Assembly (NCBI GenBank): GCA_012518115.1
Contig: JAAYTD010000067.1
Location: 1-36,047 of the forward strand
Length of the DNA stretch: 36,047 nucleotides
Source of the DNA: Ignavibacteria bacterium
GTDB taxonomy: Bacteria > Bacteroidota > Ignavibacteria > Kapaibacteriales > UBA2268
Reading direction: 5' to 3'
The notes beneath the pieces are model-generated. The model saw only the letters and a list, made by a program, of their open reading frames with translations, made no database searches and was not told the DNA's origin. The position numbers and the translations under genes were made by a program. Positions 16,753 to 26,663 of the stretch are shown in pieces (the first letter of the stretch is position 1; each line of letters opens with the position of its first letter).

Positions 16753-19218
16753 CTACTCGCTACCTTTGACATCATCACTGCCACTTACGCTACGCCGCAT
16801 ACGATGGGTTTCCTTTTTATCTGTTAATTTATAACTTACGCTAAGCGAAATACTTCTAGGCATAATTTCGTAATTACTTTGCGAATAAAAATTGTCACCA
16901 TAGCTCGTCGTTTCCATTTCCGAAGTAATTAAGTTATTTAACGATAAAGAAAGAGATAACCTATTATTTAATAATCTATAAGAACAACTTGCACTTAGCG
17001 ACTTAAATCCCTTAGATTCACTTTGTATGCTTATAGAACTAGAAGAATAATAACCAAAAAGTTGAAACGAAAAATTATCCATATTGATATAAGTACTACC
17101 ATTAAAACTAATTCCGTTAGACTTGCTATTTACACGTTTATTAGTAAAAGTACTAGGAATTTCATATAGCGTTCGATAATAACTACCTCCTAAATTGACA
17201 TTCCACCAACTAAATAACTGCTGCCCAAAACTAGCATAAACATTAAATCCCTCTGTCTTAGCTATGTTTTCGGGACGATAAACAATTATACCATCTATCA
17301 AATTAACATTACTTTGTACAACACCATTTGTATTACTATATCCTAAAGATGCAGATAAATTTGTACCCGTTGTAGTAAAAAACATATAGCCTAACCTGAA
17401 AGAATTAGTATAATTAGGTGCTAAATCAGGATTACCGACAGTTGCAGATAAAGAATCTGATCTTAATATATAACGCGGATTTAAATTATTTTGCCAAGGA
17501 CGACTAAAATACCGACCATAGCTTGCATTTAATGAATGCGCCATACTAATTTTGTAAGATAAATGTAAAGTCGGAACAACACTCCAATACTTCCTTGAAA
17601 AACTTGTATCTATTGCATTCTGAAAATAATCAAAATCTGTATGAGCTAATCTTAAACCTAATTTAATACCTAAAGATGATATTTGTTTCTTCAAATTAAT
17701 ATACATAGAACCTACTTGCGAAAAATAATCGTAATTATCACTTCTTGGGAAAATATTACTCCACTCTCCATTTAACTTTTCGTCATAATCATACTTGCGA
17801 TATATCTTGTTTATATGAAAATTACCACCTGTTTCTAAATTTACTATTCCTTTAAAAGGATGTTCATAATCACATTTTATATTAAATGAATTACTACTGT
17901 TGTTTTGTATGTTACGAGCCTCTATAGTTTTCAACTCATCTTCCGAACTTATAGGATTATATATACTTGTATAGAAACTATTGTCGGGAGAATTATTTTC
18001 AGAATACATAAAATCAATCCACAAATTACGACCCTCTTGCTCAAACTTTTTATGATAATTTAATGTGCTTGACAAAGATCCAGAAGAACGGTTTGAATTG
18101 ATACTCCTTTCTATATCTTGATAGATATTTTCATTCTTTCTGCGAAGCGAGCTAATATTATTCTCATTATCAGACTTAGACTTATAATAAGCTATAGTAA
18201 ATGAAAATAAATCTTTTTCGGTTAAATCATAATCAAAACCAATGCTACCATTTAAAGAAGGACTTGAAGATAAATTATGCGTATTATTTACTATAGAAGT
18301 CGTGTCAAAAAGCTGCCAATTATTATATAAATTATAAGAAGTATGTTCATTTTTTGATATACTTCCTGACAATCTGCCAAAAATATTAAATTTCTTTTTT
18401 TTATAATTACCATTAAAAGAACTATTAAGACTTTTCCTCTTCTTAAAATCTAAGCTACTACTTCCACCCGTTGAAACATATCCGTTAAATCCCAAGTTCT
18501 TATCTTTTTTCAAAATAATATTAATCACTCCATTTTCACCTCCGTCAGCATATCTTGCCGAAGGATTGTGCATCAATTCAACTTGATCTACCATCTCCGA
18601 AGGAACAGCTTCCAAAGGCATACGAGGTTTTTTCCCGTCTATTAATATATTAGGTATCTTACCTAACATTTTTACAACGCCATCAGGTTCAATAGTTACA
18701 GAAGGTAAATTTCTAAGAACATCTTTAGCATCGCCGCCCTCTTTGACCAAATCTTTCTTGATATTGAAAGTATATTTATCTATACCTACAACCATATCAG
18801 GACGTTCCGCCGTTACTGTTACTTCTTCCGTTTCTAAGGTTTCAGAATGCAAGATAATTTCAGGCAAATTAATACTTTCTAAACCTTTTTTCAAAAGAAT
18901 ATTTGGAATAAATAATGTTTGATAGCCGACAAATGACACTTTAAGAAGATATTCCCCGAAATCAGTTTTTATCTCAAACTTACCTAAAGCATCGCTTATT
19001 GCTCCCGTTACAATTGAGCTATCTTTCGCAGCTAATAAACTTATGCTTGCACTTTTAAGAAATGTTTTAACAGTATCGGTATCCGTAACTTCTACTGTAA
19101 ATATTTGACCGCTAACTTTAGCCATAGGCGTTGTAGGATCTGAAAGTAATTTTACTTGAAATAAAAAACAAAATAAAATTACACTTAGAAAAGTATATAA
19201 AAATCTTGAAGAAAACAT
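16753..19218 (-). CDS. TonB-dependent-receptor-like outer membrane beta-barrel protein
   Basis: 821 residues. A signal peptide (about 1-26) is followed by a carboxypeptidase-regulatory-like beta-sandwich (about 35-125: SISLLAAKDSSIVTGAISDALGKFEIKTDFGEYLLKVSFVGYQ), a plug domain (about 135-240: DAKDVLRNLPSVTIEPDGVVKMLGKIPNILIDGKKP and NPSARYADGGENGVINIILKK) and a beta-barrel to the end. This is the OMP_b-brl_3 type, common in Bacteroidota. The substrate cannot be told, and no SusD partner or TonB box is evident nearby, so it may not be TonB-driven. The C-terminus (SGSDDVKGSE) is longer and more polar than a usual terminal Phe strand. It follows lolD by 235 bases of repeat-filled spacer, so it likely has its own promoter in 19219-19278. 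Confidence 0.87.
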   Translation of the reverse strand: MFSSRFLYTFLSVILFCFLFQVKLLSDPTTPMAKVSGQIFTVEVTDTDTVKTFLKSASISLLAAKDSSIVTGAISDALGKFEIKTDFGEYLLKVSFVGYQTLFIPNILLKKGLESINLPEIILHSETLETEEVTVTAERPDMVVGIDKYTFNIKKDLVKEGGDAKDVLRNLPSVTIEPDGVVKMLGKIPNILIDGKKPRMPLEAVPSEMVDQVELMHNPSARYADGGENGVINIILKKDKNLGFNGYVSTGGSSSLDFKKRKSLNSSFNGNYKKKKFNIFGRLSGSISKNEHTSYNLYNNWQLFDTTSIVNNTHNLSSSPSLNGSIGFDYDLTEKDLFSFTIAYYKSKSDNENNISSLRRKNENIYQDIERSINSNRSSGSLSSTLNYHKKFEQEGRNLWIDFMYSENNSPDNSFYTSIYNPISSEDELKTIEARNIQNNSSNSFNIKCDYEHPFKGIVNLETGGNFHINKIYRKYDYDEKLNGEWSNIFPRSDNYDYFSQVGSMYINLKKQISSLGIKLGLRLAHTDFDYFQNAIDTSFSRKYWSVVPTLHLSYKISMAHSLNASYGRYFSRPWQNNLNPRYILRSDSLSATVGNPDLAPNYTNSFRLGYMFFTTTGTNLSASLGYSNTNGVVQSNVNLIDGIIVYRPENIAKTEGFNVYASFGQQLFSWWNVNLGGSYYRTLYEIPSTFTNKRVNSKSNGISFNGSTYINMDNFSFQLFGYYSSSSISIQSESKGFKSLSASCSYRLLNNRLSLSLSLNNLITSEMETTSYGDNFYSQSNYEIMPRSISLSVSYKLTDKKETHRMRRSVSGSDDVKGSE

Positions 19219-19278
19219 AGTAACATACCTATAAATTATTTTATAAAATATTTTTCCAATAATAATTTGTCAAAAATT

Positions 19279-19440
19279 CCCCTTCAGATTGAAGGGGTGG
19301 CTATAGAGATTAATTCTCCTTTTAAACCTCCTCCGGCTCCTCCAAAGGAGGAGAGCCCTAAAATTTCCCCTCCTTTGGAGGGGCTAGGGGAGGTCAAACT
19401 CCCCTTCAGATTGAAGGAGTGGCAGACGCTAGTATGACGG
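19279..19440. repeat. CTCC/GGAG palindromic repeat cluster
   Basis: CCCCTTCAGATTGAAGG appears twice in the same orientation (starting 19279 and 19401, 122 bases apart); the first copy completes a perfect GAAGGGG arm, the second has one change. Between them lie two hairpins, CTCCTCCAAAGGAGGAG and CCCCTCCTTTGGAGGGG. The block ends in TGACGGAGTAATAAAAAAATT, a diverged relative of the segment at about 2881. It fills the spacer between lolD and the barrel gene. Confidence 0.8.
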
Positions 19441-19453
19441 AGTAATAAAAAAA

Positions 19454-20146
19454 TTATTGATAATAAACTTTGCCGTCTTTCATATTTATAATTGTATCTG
19501 CACAATCAGCCATCTCTTCGCTATGTGTAACTATTAAAAAAGTAGTACCGAGTTCAGCATTTATTTCTTTAATAAGTTTTAACATATTTATAGCTGTAGC
19601 AGAATCTAAATTTCCTGTAGGTTCGTCTGCAAAAATAATTTCTGGCGAATTAACAAGCGCACGAGCAATGGCAGCACGCTGCTGTTCTCCGCCTGAAAGC
19701 TCATTAGGTCGCTGTTTTTTAATATGCAAAATCTGCATTTTTTCCATTATGTACAATGCTTTCTCTTCAGCTTTATTTTGCGAAGCTCCAGAAATAAGTG
19801 TTGGCATCATAACGTTTTCCAACACATTAAATTCAGGCAAAAGATGATGAAATTGGAACACAAATCCTATATGCTTATTTCGCAGTTTAGCTAGTTCGTC
19901 GGAGCTCATATTTTTATACAAAAACTCTTCACCTGTATCACTTTTGAACAAGACTTCACCTGAATCAGGCGCATCAAGTGCTCCAAGAATATAGAGTAAA
20001 GTAGTTTTACCCACTCCTGAAGCACCCATTAAAGCCGTAATTTTCCCTCTTTCAATATCTAATGAAATATCATTTAATACGCAATTTTTCTTTTCACCTT
20101 TAATAAAGAAAGTTTTTGTTATATTTTTTGCTGAAATTATTGGCAT
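19454..20146 (-). CDS. lolD: LolD-type ABC transporter ATPase
   Basis: 230 residues from the ATG at 20146. An earlier in-frame ATG at 20170 exists but overlaps the end of the FadL-like gene; 20146 begins 1 base after its stop and gives the usual MPIISAKNI start. Walker A is GASGVGKTTLL (41-51), the Q-loop follows at HIGFVFQFHHLLPEFNVLENVM, the signature is LSGGEQQRAAIARAL, Walker B is PEIIFADEPTGNLDS, and the H-loop is LIVTHSEEMA. These are typical of the MacB/LolD group. LolD drives release of lipoproteins from the inner membrane with LolC/E, which are not in the window. The assignment to LolD rather than FtsE or MacB is by length and the LPEFNVLENV pattern. Confidence 0.78.
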   Translation of the reverse strand: MPIISAKNITKTFFIKGEKKNCVLNDISLDIERGKITALMGASGVGKTTLLYILGALDAPDSGEVLFKSDTGEEFLYKNMSSDELAKLRNKHIGFVFQFHHLLPEFNVLENVMMPTLISGASQNKAEEKALYIMEKMQILHIKKQRPNELSGGEQQRAAIARALVNSPEIIFADEPTGNLDSATAINMLKLIKEINAELGTTFLIVTHSEEMADCADTIINMKDGKVYYQ

Positions 20147-20147
20147 A

Positions 20148-21641
20148 TTAAAATCTATATCTAAACCCAAGTCCGCTATTTATTATGCTATAATCTAAAG
20201 TATAGAAAGAAAATAATTCTCGTTTTTCTGCACTGCCATAAACAGCTTGTAAATTCTGCATAGAAGTATATGTAAAGAAAGCATCAATTGTTAAATTTTT
20301 AGCAAGAACTATACTGCAACCTGCTCCGATTATATTTCTGCTATCATAACCTTCATCGTGTGGATATTCAAAAATTGTTTTATATGGCGAAGTAACTCTC
20401 GTATAGCTAGCTCTTACATATAGTGGCAATGTCGGAATTCTATATTCTGCACCTATTCCAACTGTAAGACGTTTTTTCAATTTATCTTTTATGTTGTCAT
20501 TTAGGCAGTCATAAAAGAACATATCTTTCCTGTAATAATAATTATAATTATAATAATCATCATTGTCAAATCTTAATGCTGCAGCATTTTGATAAGATGT
20601 AGCTAAAGAAAGTACTAATCCGTTAAAATGTGTTGAAGCAGCTAAGGAAAATTCAAATGGAGCTGTAACACTATATTCGTTTTTTCCCTCATAACTGTCC
20701 CTAAAAGTTTGTTGTTTAAGTTTATCGTTGTCATCATACTCTACTTCATACATTGTTTTATAATCTTCTTCTATAAAGATATGGCAAGGTGTTTTCACTG
20801 TAATTCCTATGCGTAAGTAATCTTCTAAACGGAATTGCACGCCGAAAATACCTAAAACAGATCCGACAGATTGATTAAGTTTATCTGTAACTCTAACTTC
20901 ATTTACATCATCAACCTCAAATTCATTGTGTACATTATGAATATCACTTTCCGTGTAAACTCTATAGTAGTCGTAGTTTCCTACTCTTGCAACAAAAGAA
21001 CCACCTATTGCAAAATTATCAGTCAAATCAACGCCAACACCAACTACTAAATTATGTAGCCCACCTGTTTCGGAAATTCTACCTACTTGTTCCATATTGT
21101 TTTGGATTTTTGTGTTATAATTTGAATCAACCAACCAAGTTTCATAAACCCAAGACGACTTTGCATCTGCTTGCTGAGCTATAAAAGTATTATTAGGATT
21201 ATATGCAGAAAATTTATAATCTGCATCAAAATTATTCTCTAAAAAATAAGCAAAACCAAACGTGTAATTAATGTCTTCGTCTTCTGCTATCGGTATTTCA
21301 AAAGGTAAAGCAAATTGCACATTAGAAAAATACAAATCGTTTAAACTTTCTGTTTTTGTCTGACCTAAATAATTTGTCTCAACATCTGTAGAATTAAAGT
21401 TTAATCCCAATCCTAACTCATAGCCATGGACTAAAGCTAAGCCCGCAGGATTAAAAAGAACAGTTGAAGCATCGTCTGCAAAGCCATAATAAGAAACACC
21501 TAAAGCGCCTACACGAGGCGAAAATGCAGTGTTAGATTTTGAAAAACGTAGAGCATCTTCTATAAATTGAGAAGATAAATACTCATAGTTAAATAAAAAT
21601 AATCCTGTGAAAAATATCACCTTAAAAAAAAGATTGCGCAT
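20148..21641 (-). CDS. OmpP1/FadL-family outer membrane protein
   Basis: 497 residues with a signal peptide (LFFKVIFFTGLFLFNYEYLSS). The mature start SPRVGALGVSYYGFADDASTVLFNPAGLALVHGYELGLGLNF has the family pattern of an N-terminal hatch followed by a barrel strand (D.as...NPAgla). The rest alternates hydrophobic and polar residues as in a long-chain transport barrel, with strands such as YNYNYYYRKDMFFYD and a final LDYSIINSGLGFRYRF ending in Phe, the usual barrel sorting signal. Members transport fatty acids or aromatic hydrocarbons, or act as T9SS shuttle proteins (PorV); which applies here cannot be told. The lolD gene starts 1 base after its stop. Confidence 0.78.
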   Translation of the reverse strand: MRNLFFKVIFFTGLFLFNYEYLSSQFIEDALRFSKSNTAFSPRVGALGVSYYGFADDASTVLFNPAGLALVHGYELGLGLNFNSTDVETNYLGQTKTESLNDLYFSNVQFALPFEIPIAEDEDINYTFGFAYFLENNFDADYKFSAYNPNNTFIAQQADAKSSWVYETWLVDSNYNTKIQNNMEQVGRISETGGLHNLVVGVGVDLTDNFAIGGSFVARVGNYDYYRVYTESDIHNVHNEFEVDDVNEVRVTDKLNQSVGSVLGIFGVQFRLEDYLRIGITVKTPCHIFIEEDYKTMYEVEYDDNDKLKQQTFRDSYEGKNEYSVTAPFEFSLAASTHFNGLVLSLATSYQNAAALRFDNDDYYNYNYYYRKDMFFYDCLNDNIKDKLKKRLTVGIGAEYRIPTLPLYVRASYTRVTSPYKTIFEYPHDEGYDSRNIIGAGCSIVLAKNLTIDAFFTYTSMQNLQAVYGSAEKRELFSFYTLDYSIINSGLGFRYRF

Positions 21642-21821
21642 ATTATTTCCCTCTAAATAATAAAAATTAATAATTCACTAAAATACAAAAAAGAAATGAA
21701 AAAAATAGAATAATATTAAGATTTAAGGTAATTATTTTAGACTTATAGCAACTTGTTCCAAAAAGAAAATATAAATGTAGTATAAAAAGTATTATTTCTT
21801 CACTTTTTTAGAAAAAATCAT

Positions 21822-21829
21822 TAAATTTG
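21822..21829 (+). promoter_or_regulatory. Possible -7 element for the MFS gene
   Basis: TAAATTTG fits TAnnTTTG. Its position implies transcription begins near 21836, which would place the TTG at 21834 outside the message and favours the ATG at 21870 as the start. No clear TTTG is seen 18-21 bases upstream. Confidence 0.4.
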
Positions 21830-21869
21830 TGATTTGATACCAATTATACATATATTATTTTCAAATTCA

Positions 21870-23204
21870 ATGAGCCGAAACAACATTTCTTCTAATATGT
21901 CATCAAAAAAAAAAGAACGGATAGGCTGGTATTTTTATGATTTTGCTAATTCTGCTTTTGCAACAACTGTAACAACAGTATTTTTAGGACCTTTTTTAAC
22001 AAGTGTAGCTAGTGCAGCTGCTAATGACGCTGGAAATATTCCGTTTTTATGGTTTGAGATAGCAGCGGGTTCTTATTTTCCTTTCATTGTATCTTTATCT
22101 GTTGCTATACAAGTTTTCTTATTACCTCTTATTGGCTCCATAGCAGACAATACTAAGTACAAAAAACATCTTTTATTTTTAACAACTTATATCGGCTCTT
22201 TATCAACTCTAGGATTTTACTTTGTTACGGGAACAAATTACGCCTTAGGTGGCGCTCTTTTCGTAATAGCTAATATAAATTTTGGCGCAGCTTGTGTTGT
22301 TTACAATTCATATCTAAGTTATGTTGCGGGTGAAAAAAGTGCTGAAACTGTCTCATCTATGGGCTGGGCTTACGGTTACATAGGTGGCGGAATTTTATTG
22401 TTACTCAATCTTTATTTTTTTTCAAATGCCGAGCATTATGGAATATCTACAGAATTGAGCATAAGAATTTGCTTAGCTAGCGCAGGATTATGGTGGGGAT
22501 TGTTTGCATTAATTACGTTTTTTACTCTACGCAATTCGCCAAATAAACCACATCACACCACAAACAATATACTGTCGCACGGTTTTACTTCGTTAATAAA
22601 AACAATTAAAGAAGCTAAAAACTATCCGCAAGCTCTTATATTTTTATTAAGCTATATGTTCTATAACGACGGCGTTCAAGCTGTTATTGTTTTGGCAGCA
22701 CAATTTGGAAATGCAGAAATCGGCTTGACAATGGATACTTTAATCACTGTAATTTTAATAATCCAATTTGTTGCATTCTTCGGCTCATTATTTTTCGGTT
22801 ATCTTGCAAAAAAAACTAATCCTTTATTAGCTCTAAAAATTAGTATTGTTATTTGGATATTAGTTATTTTCTATGCTTATTTTTTCCTTTATACCAAACT
22901 TGATTTTTATATTATGGGAATTGTTGTAGGAATAGTTTTAGGTGGAACACAAGCTATTTCGCGTTCAATTTACTCTCAAATAATTCCTATAGGGAAAGAA
23001 GCGGAATACTTTAGCATTTATGAAGTTAGCGAAAAAGGCACTAGCTGGTTAGCTCCTTTTCTATTTGGTTTAATCTATAATTTCACAAACTCTTACCGAA
23101 CTGCAATAATTTCTATTGTACTGTTTTTTATAATCGGCATAATACTATTGCTGAAATTTGATTTTATCGAAGCTAAACAAAAAGTTAAAGTTACGTTGCA
23201 ATAG
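21870..23204 (+). CDS. UMF1-family MFS transporter
   Basis: About 444 residues from the ATG at 21870; a longer reading from TTG at 21834 adds 12 residues but seems to precede the message start, and a third candidate is ATG 21897. The opening KKKERIGWYFYDFANSAFATTVTTVFLGPFLT is the UMF1 (unknown major facilitator) hallmark, found also in autophagy protein Atg22. About twelve transmembrane helices are visible, with the usual SIADNTKYKKHLL loop between TM2 and TM3 (the MFS A-loop, with D and R/K pattern) and GGTQAISRSIYSQIIP in the second half. Substrate unknown; relatives move amino acids or solutes. It stands alone, convergent with rpsO and divergent from the FadL-like gene. Confidence 0.85.
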   Translation: MSRNNISSNMSSKKKERIGWYFYDFANSAFATTVTTVFLGPFLTSVASAAANDAGNIPFLWFEIAAGSYFPFIVSLSVAIQVFLLPLIGSIADNTKYKKHLLFLTTYIGSLSTLGFYFVTGTNYALGGALFVIANINFGAACVVYNSYLSYVAGEKSAETVSSMGWAYGYIGGGILLLLNLYFFSNAEHYGISTELSIRICLASAGLWWGLFALITFFTLRNSPNKPHHTTNNILSHGFTSLIKTIKEAKNYPQALIFLLSYMFYNDGVQAVIVLAAQFGNAEIGLTMDTLITVILIIQFVAFFGSLFFGYLAKKTNPLLALKISIVIWILVIFYAYFFLYTKLDFYIMGIVVGIVLGGTQAISRSIYSQIIPIGKEAEYFSIYEVSEKGTSWLAPFLFGLIYNFTNSYRTAIISIVLFFIIGIILLLKFDFIEAKQKVKVTLQ

Positions 23205-23313
23205 AAAGTAGCATTTCGCTACAATACAAACGGGCAGGCAATTTGTAAAATACAATTTACCTACCCGTTAAAAATAAAAAGCTATTAATATGGAGCTCCT
23301 AAGCGCTAAATAA

Positions 23314-23580
23314 TTATTTACGTAACGACAATTCAGAAATTATAGTACGATAGCGAGTAATATCTTTTTTAATTAAATAGTTTAATAATTTACGACGTTT
23401 TCCAACCATCATAATCAAACCACGACGAGTATGATTATCTTTTTTGCGAGTTTCCAAATGTTTCGTTAAATTTGTAATACGTGTTGTTAAAATCGCAATT
23501 TGCACTTCAGCTTTTCCGCTATCTTTTGGATTATCACCATATTTAGCAATAATTTCAGCAGTTTGTTCTTGAGTTATCAT
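23314..23580 (-). CDS. rpsO: 30S ribosomal protein S15
   Basis: 88 residues, standard S15 length, all-alpha. The conserved GDSGSPEVQIA-type motif reads [50 protein letters not shown], with HTRRGL and the RRKLLNYL block that binds 16S rRNA helices 20-22. S15 binds early in 30S assembly and in some bacteria represses its own mRNA by binding the leader. Here a promoter lies about 33 bases upstream of the ATG, leaving too short a leader for such a fold. It is downstream of ribF but separately promoted. Confidence 0.97.
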   Translation of the reverse strand: MITQEQTAEIIAKYGDNPKDSGKAEVQIAILTTRITNLTKHLETRKKDNHTRRGLIMMVGKRRKLLNYLIKKDITRYRTIISELSLRK

Positions 23581-23612
23581 TCTTCAAAAAAATTATTATT
23601 AAAACAAGACTA

Positions 23613-23644
23613 CAAAAATAACACTTTTTTATTTAATTTACAAA
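23613..23644 (-). promoter_or_regulatory. Promoter for rpsO
   Basis: Read on the minus strand, TTTG at 23644-23641, 20 bases, then TATTTTTG at 23620-23613 fit the TTTG / TAnnTTTG consensus well. The ATG follows 33 bases later, so the leader must be very short. Confidence 0.65.
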
Positions 23645-23687
23645 CAATTAGAAAAATTTATTAAAAATAATTTAAAATAATTTTAAT

Positions 23688-24617
23688 TTACCTACTCAAA
23701 CAATTCTTTTTGTCATTAAATAACTGTTCAATAAGATCATCACTTGTATCAAATTTTTTTTCTTCGCGAATAAATCGTTGAAATAGAATTTCTATTTGTT
23801 TCCCGTAAATATCTTCATCAAAATCAAATATATGTACTTCTATATTTTTTTCAGAATTATCATAAAATGTCGGTCTATATCCAATATTTGTCATACCTTT
23901 TAGGCTTGTTCTTTTTGACTCGTCAATAATTACTTCGCAAGAATAAACCCCATTTTTAGGAACAAGTTTACTTTGATTATTCACAATTATATTAGCTGTA
24001 GGAAACCCTATTTTTTGTCCTATTTGTTTTCCTTTAACAACTTTTCCAGCGATGGAGTATTTACGCCCTAAAAACATATTTGCGTTTTCAATTTCACCAT
24101 TAATTAAGTAATTGCGAATTTTTGTACTTGAAATATATGTATCTTGAAAAACGATAGGCTCGCAAGGAATTATTTTTGTTTCTGGCAAGTTTATTTTTTT
24201 CACAAAGTCATAATTTCCTTCGCGATTTTTACCGAAAGAATGATTAAATCCTATATATAATTTCGTAAAACCGATTTTTTGATATAAATAATTTCTAACA
24301 AAATCTTCGGCAGTTATATTTGCAAATTCCTTGTTAAACGGAACAACAAGAACTTCATTAACATTTAATGTTTCAAAACAGTTAAGACGTTCATCTATTG
24401 TTGTCAGAATTTTAAAATTCGGATTAAATACTGCACGCGGAATTGGTTCAAAAGTTATAATCATAGCAGAAAGTTTCTGCTTTTGACTTTCGTTTTCACT
24501 AGCTACTAGCGTTTCTATTATCTTACGATGTCCAAGATGCACACCATCAAAAGCACCAATAGCTATGGCGCGCATCTTGGAATATGGAATTTCATCTATC
24601 TGATTATAAATTTTCAT
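23688..24617 (-). CDS. ribF: Bifunctional riboflavin kinase / FAD synthetase
   Basis: 309 residues. The N-terminal FAD synthetase domain has GAFDGVHLGHRKII (21-34), the HxGH nucleotide-binding motif, and ISSTKIRNYL (the ISSTxIR motif). The C-terminal flavokinase domain has GKVVKGKQIGQKIGFPTANI, PKNGVYSCEV and GMTNIGYRPTF. It phosphorylates riboflavin to FMN and adenylates FMN to FAD in the cytoplasm. It starts 7 bases after the ahcY stop, so ahcY-ribF is likely co-transcribed; rpsO follows. Confidence 0.95.
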   Translation of the reverse strand: MKIYNQIDEIPYSKMRAIAIGAFDGVHLGHRKIIETLVASENESQKQKLSAMIITFEPIPRAVFNPNFKILTTIDERLNCFETLNVNEVLVVPFNKEFANITAEDFVRNYLYQKIGFTKLYIGFNHSFGKNREGNYDFVKKINLPETKIIPCEPIVFQDTYISSTKIRNYLINGEIENANMFLGRKYSIAGKVVKGKQIGQKIGFPTANIIVNNQSKLVPKNGVYSCEVIIDESKRTSLKGMTNIGYRPTFYDNSEKNIEVHIFDFDEDIYGKQIEILFQRFIREEKKFDTSDDLIEQLFNDKKNCLSR

Positions 24618-24624
24618 TTATATC

Positions 24625-26043
<1,419 letters not shown>

Positions 26044-26141
26044 TCACTTATTTTATTTGTTAAAAAATTTATAATAATTTTAAAAATAAACAAAATATTA
26101 TATAAAACCAATATGTTTTGAAAAATATTTATTTTTCTTAC

Positions 26142-26171
26142 AAAAAAACTCCTTACATATATTGCAAGGAG
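26142..26171 (-). terminator. Rho-independent terminator of the small exported-protein gene
   Basis: On the minus strand a stem beginning CTCCTTGCA (26171 to 26163) closes with TGTAAGGAG (26157 to 26149), nine pairs including one G-U, and is followed by a run of seven T (26148-26142). It lies 38 bases after the stop at 26209. Confidence 0.85.
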
Positions 26172-26208
26172 CTTTGCTTTCTAGTTTCTATTAAATTAAG
26201 ATATATTA

Positions 26209-26583
26209 TTATTCAAAACTTTCAATGTCTTGCATAATAATATAGTCGATTCTTCCTAATTTGCTTCGTTTCATATCGCCGGTTATCGCAACTTTTGAAA
26301 GGTGTGCGTAATTGCTTATTTTTTTGAATGCAAAAGAGCCGTCTTCGTGAAGTACGAAATAAATTTTCTTTTTGTATAAAAATACTAACGGACTGCCCTC
26401 TTCTACTAATTTTTTTGCGTTATCTTTAGTTAATTGCAAATCTTTTTCGCCTTTAATAACAGCATCCAAAGAAACGATTTGTCCTCCTTTGTAAGTTTTT
26501 GCCTTTTTAGATGCTTCTAATGGTGAGTTCAAACCTACAAAAAGTAAACCAAAAATTACACTTAAAAGTAATACTTTTCTCAT
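26209..26583 (-). CDS. Small exported protein of unknown function
   Basis: 124 residues. A signal peptide (MRKVLLLSVIFGLLFVGLNSPLEA) precedes a mature Lys-rich protein of about 100 residues. The mature part contains GGQIVSLDAVIKGEKDLQLTKDNAKKLVEEGSPLVFLYKKKIYFVLHEDGSFAFKKISNYAHLSKVAITGDMKR, a pattern with repeated aromatic and Lys residues, ending IDYIIMQDIESFE. There is no Cys, hence no lipid anchor. I do not recognise it. It stands between two terminators (26142-26171 after it, 26612-26647 before it), so it should be its own transcription unit, yet the 28-base space between the upstream terminator and its ATG leaves almost no room for a promoter; one may overlap the terminator. Confidence 0.72.
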   Translation of the reverse strand: MRKVLLLSVIFGLLFVGLNSPLEASKKAKTYKGGQIVSLDAVIKGEKDLQLTKDNAKKLVEEGSPLVFLYKKKIYFVLHEDGSFAFKKISNYAHLSKVAITGDMKRSKLGRIDYIIMQDIESFE

Positions 26584-26611
26584 TTTTTTTCCTATTATAT
26601 TTATGTTAAAT

Positions 26612-26647
26612 AAAAAAATAGAAGTTGCTACTATGTAACAACTTCTA
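26612..26647 (-). terminator. Rho-independent terminator of the FnIII lipoprotein gene
   Basis: On the minus strand a 9-bp stem (TAGAAGTTG 26647-26639 with CAACTTCTA 26627-26619) and an 11-base loop are followed by a T run (26618-26612). It stands 17 bases after the stop at 26664. Confidence 0.85.
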
Positions 26648-26663
26648 CTGTTAAATCAAAAAA

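Noticed and set aside
19284-19505. 73-residue open frame on the minus strand at the end of lolD
   Set aside because: It is a shadow of lolD in another frame plus hairpin repeats (SPSPSKGGE is typical of such repeat translations).
21834-21869. TTG at 21834 as the start of the MFS protein
   Set aside because: It lies at about the expected transcription start after the -7 element and adds residues with no family match; ATG 21870 or 21897 is preferred.
23229-23269. Imperfect inverted repeat between the MFS gene and rpsO as a terminator
   Set aside because: The arms (AACGGGCAGG and CCTACCCGTT) are long but mismatched, and no T run follows on either strand, so I do not call it a terminator, though it could still end transcripts.
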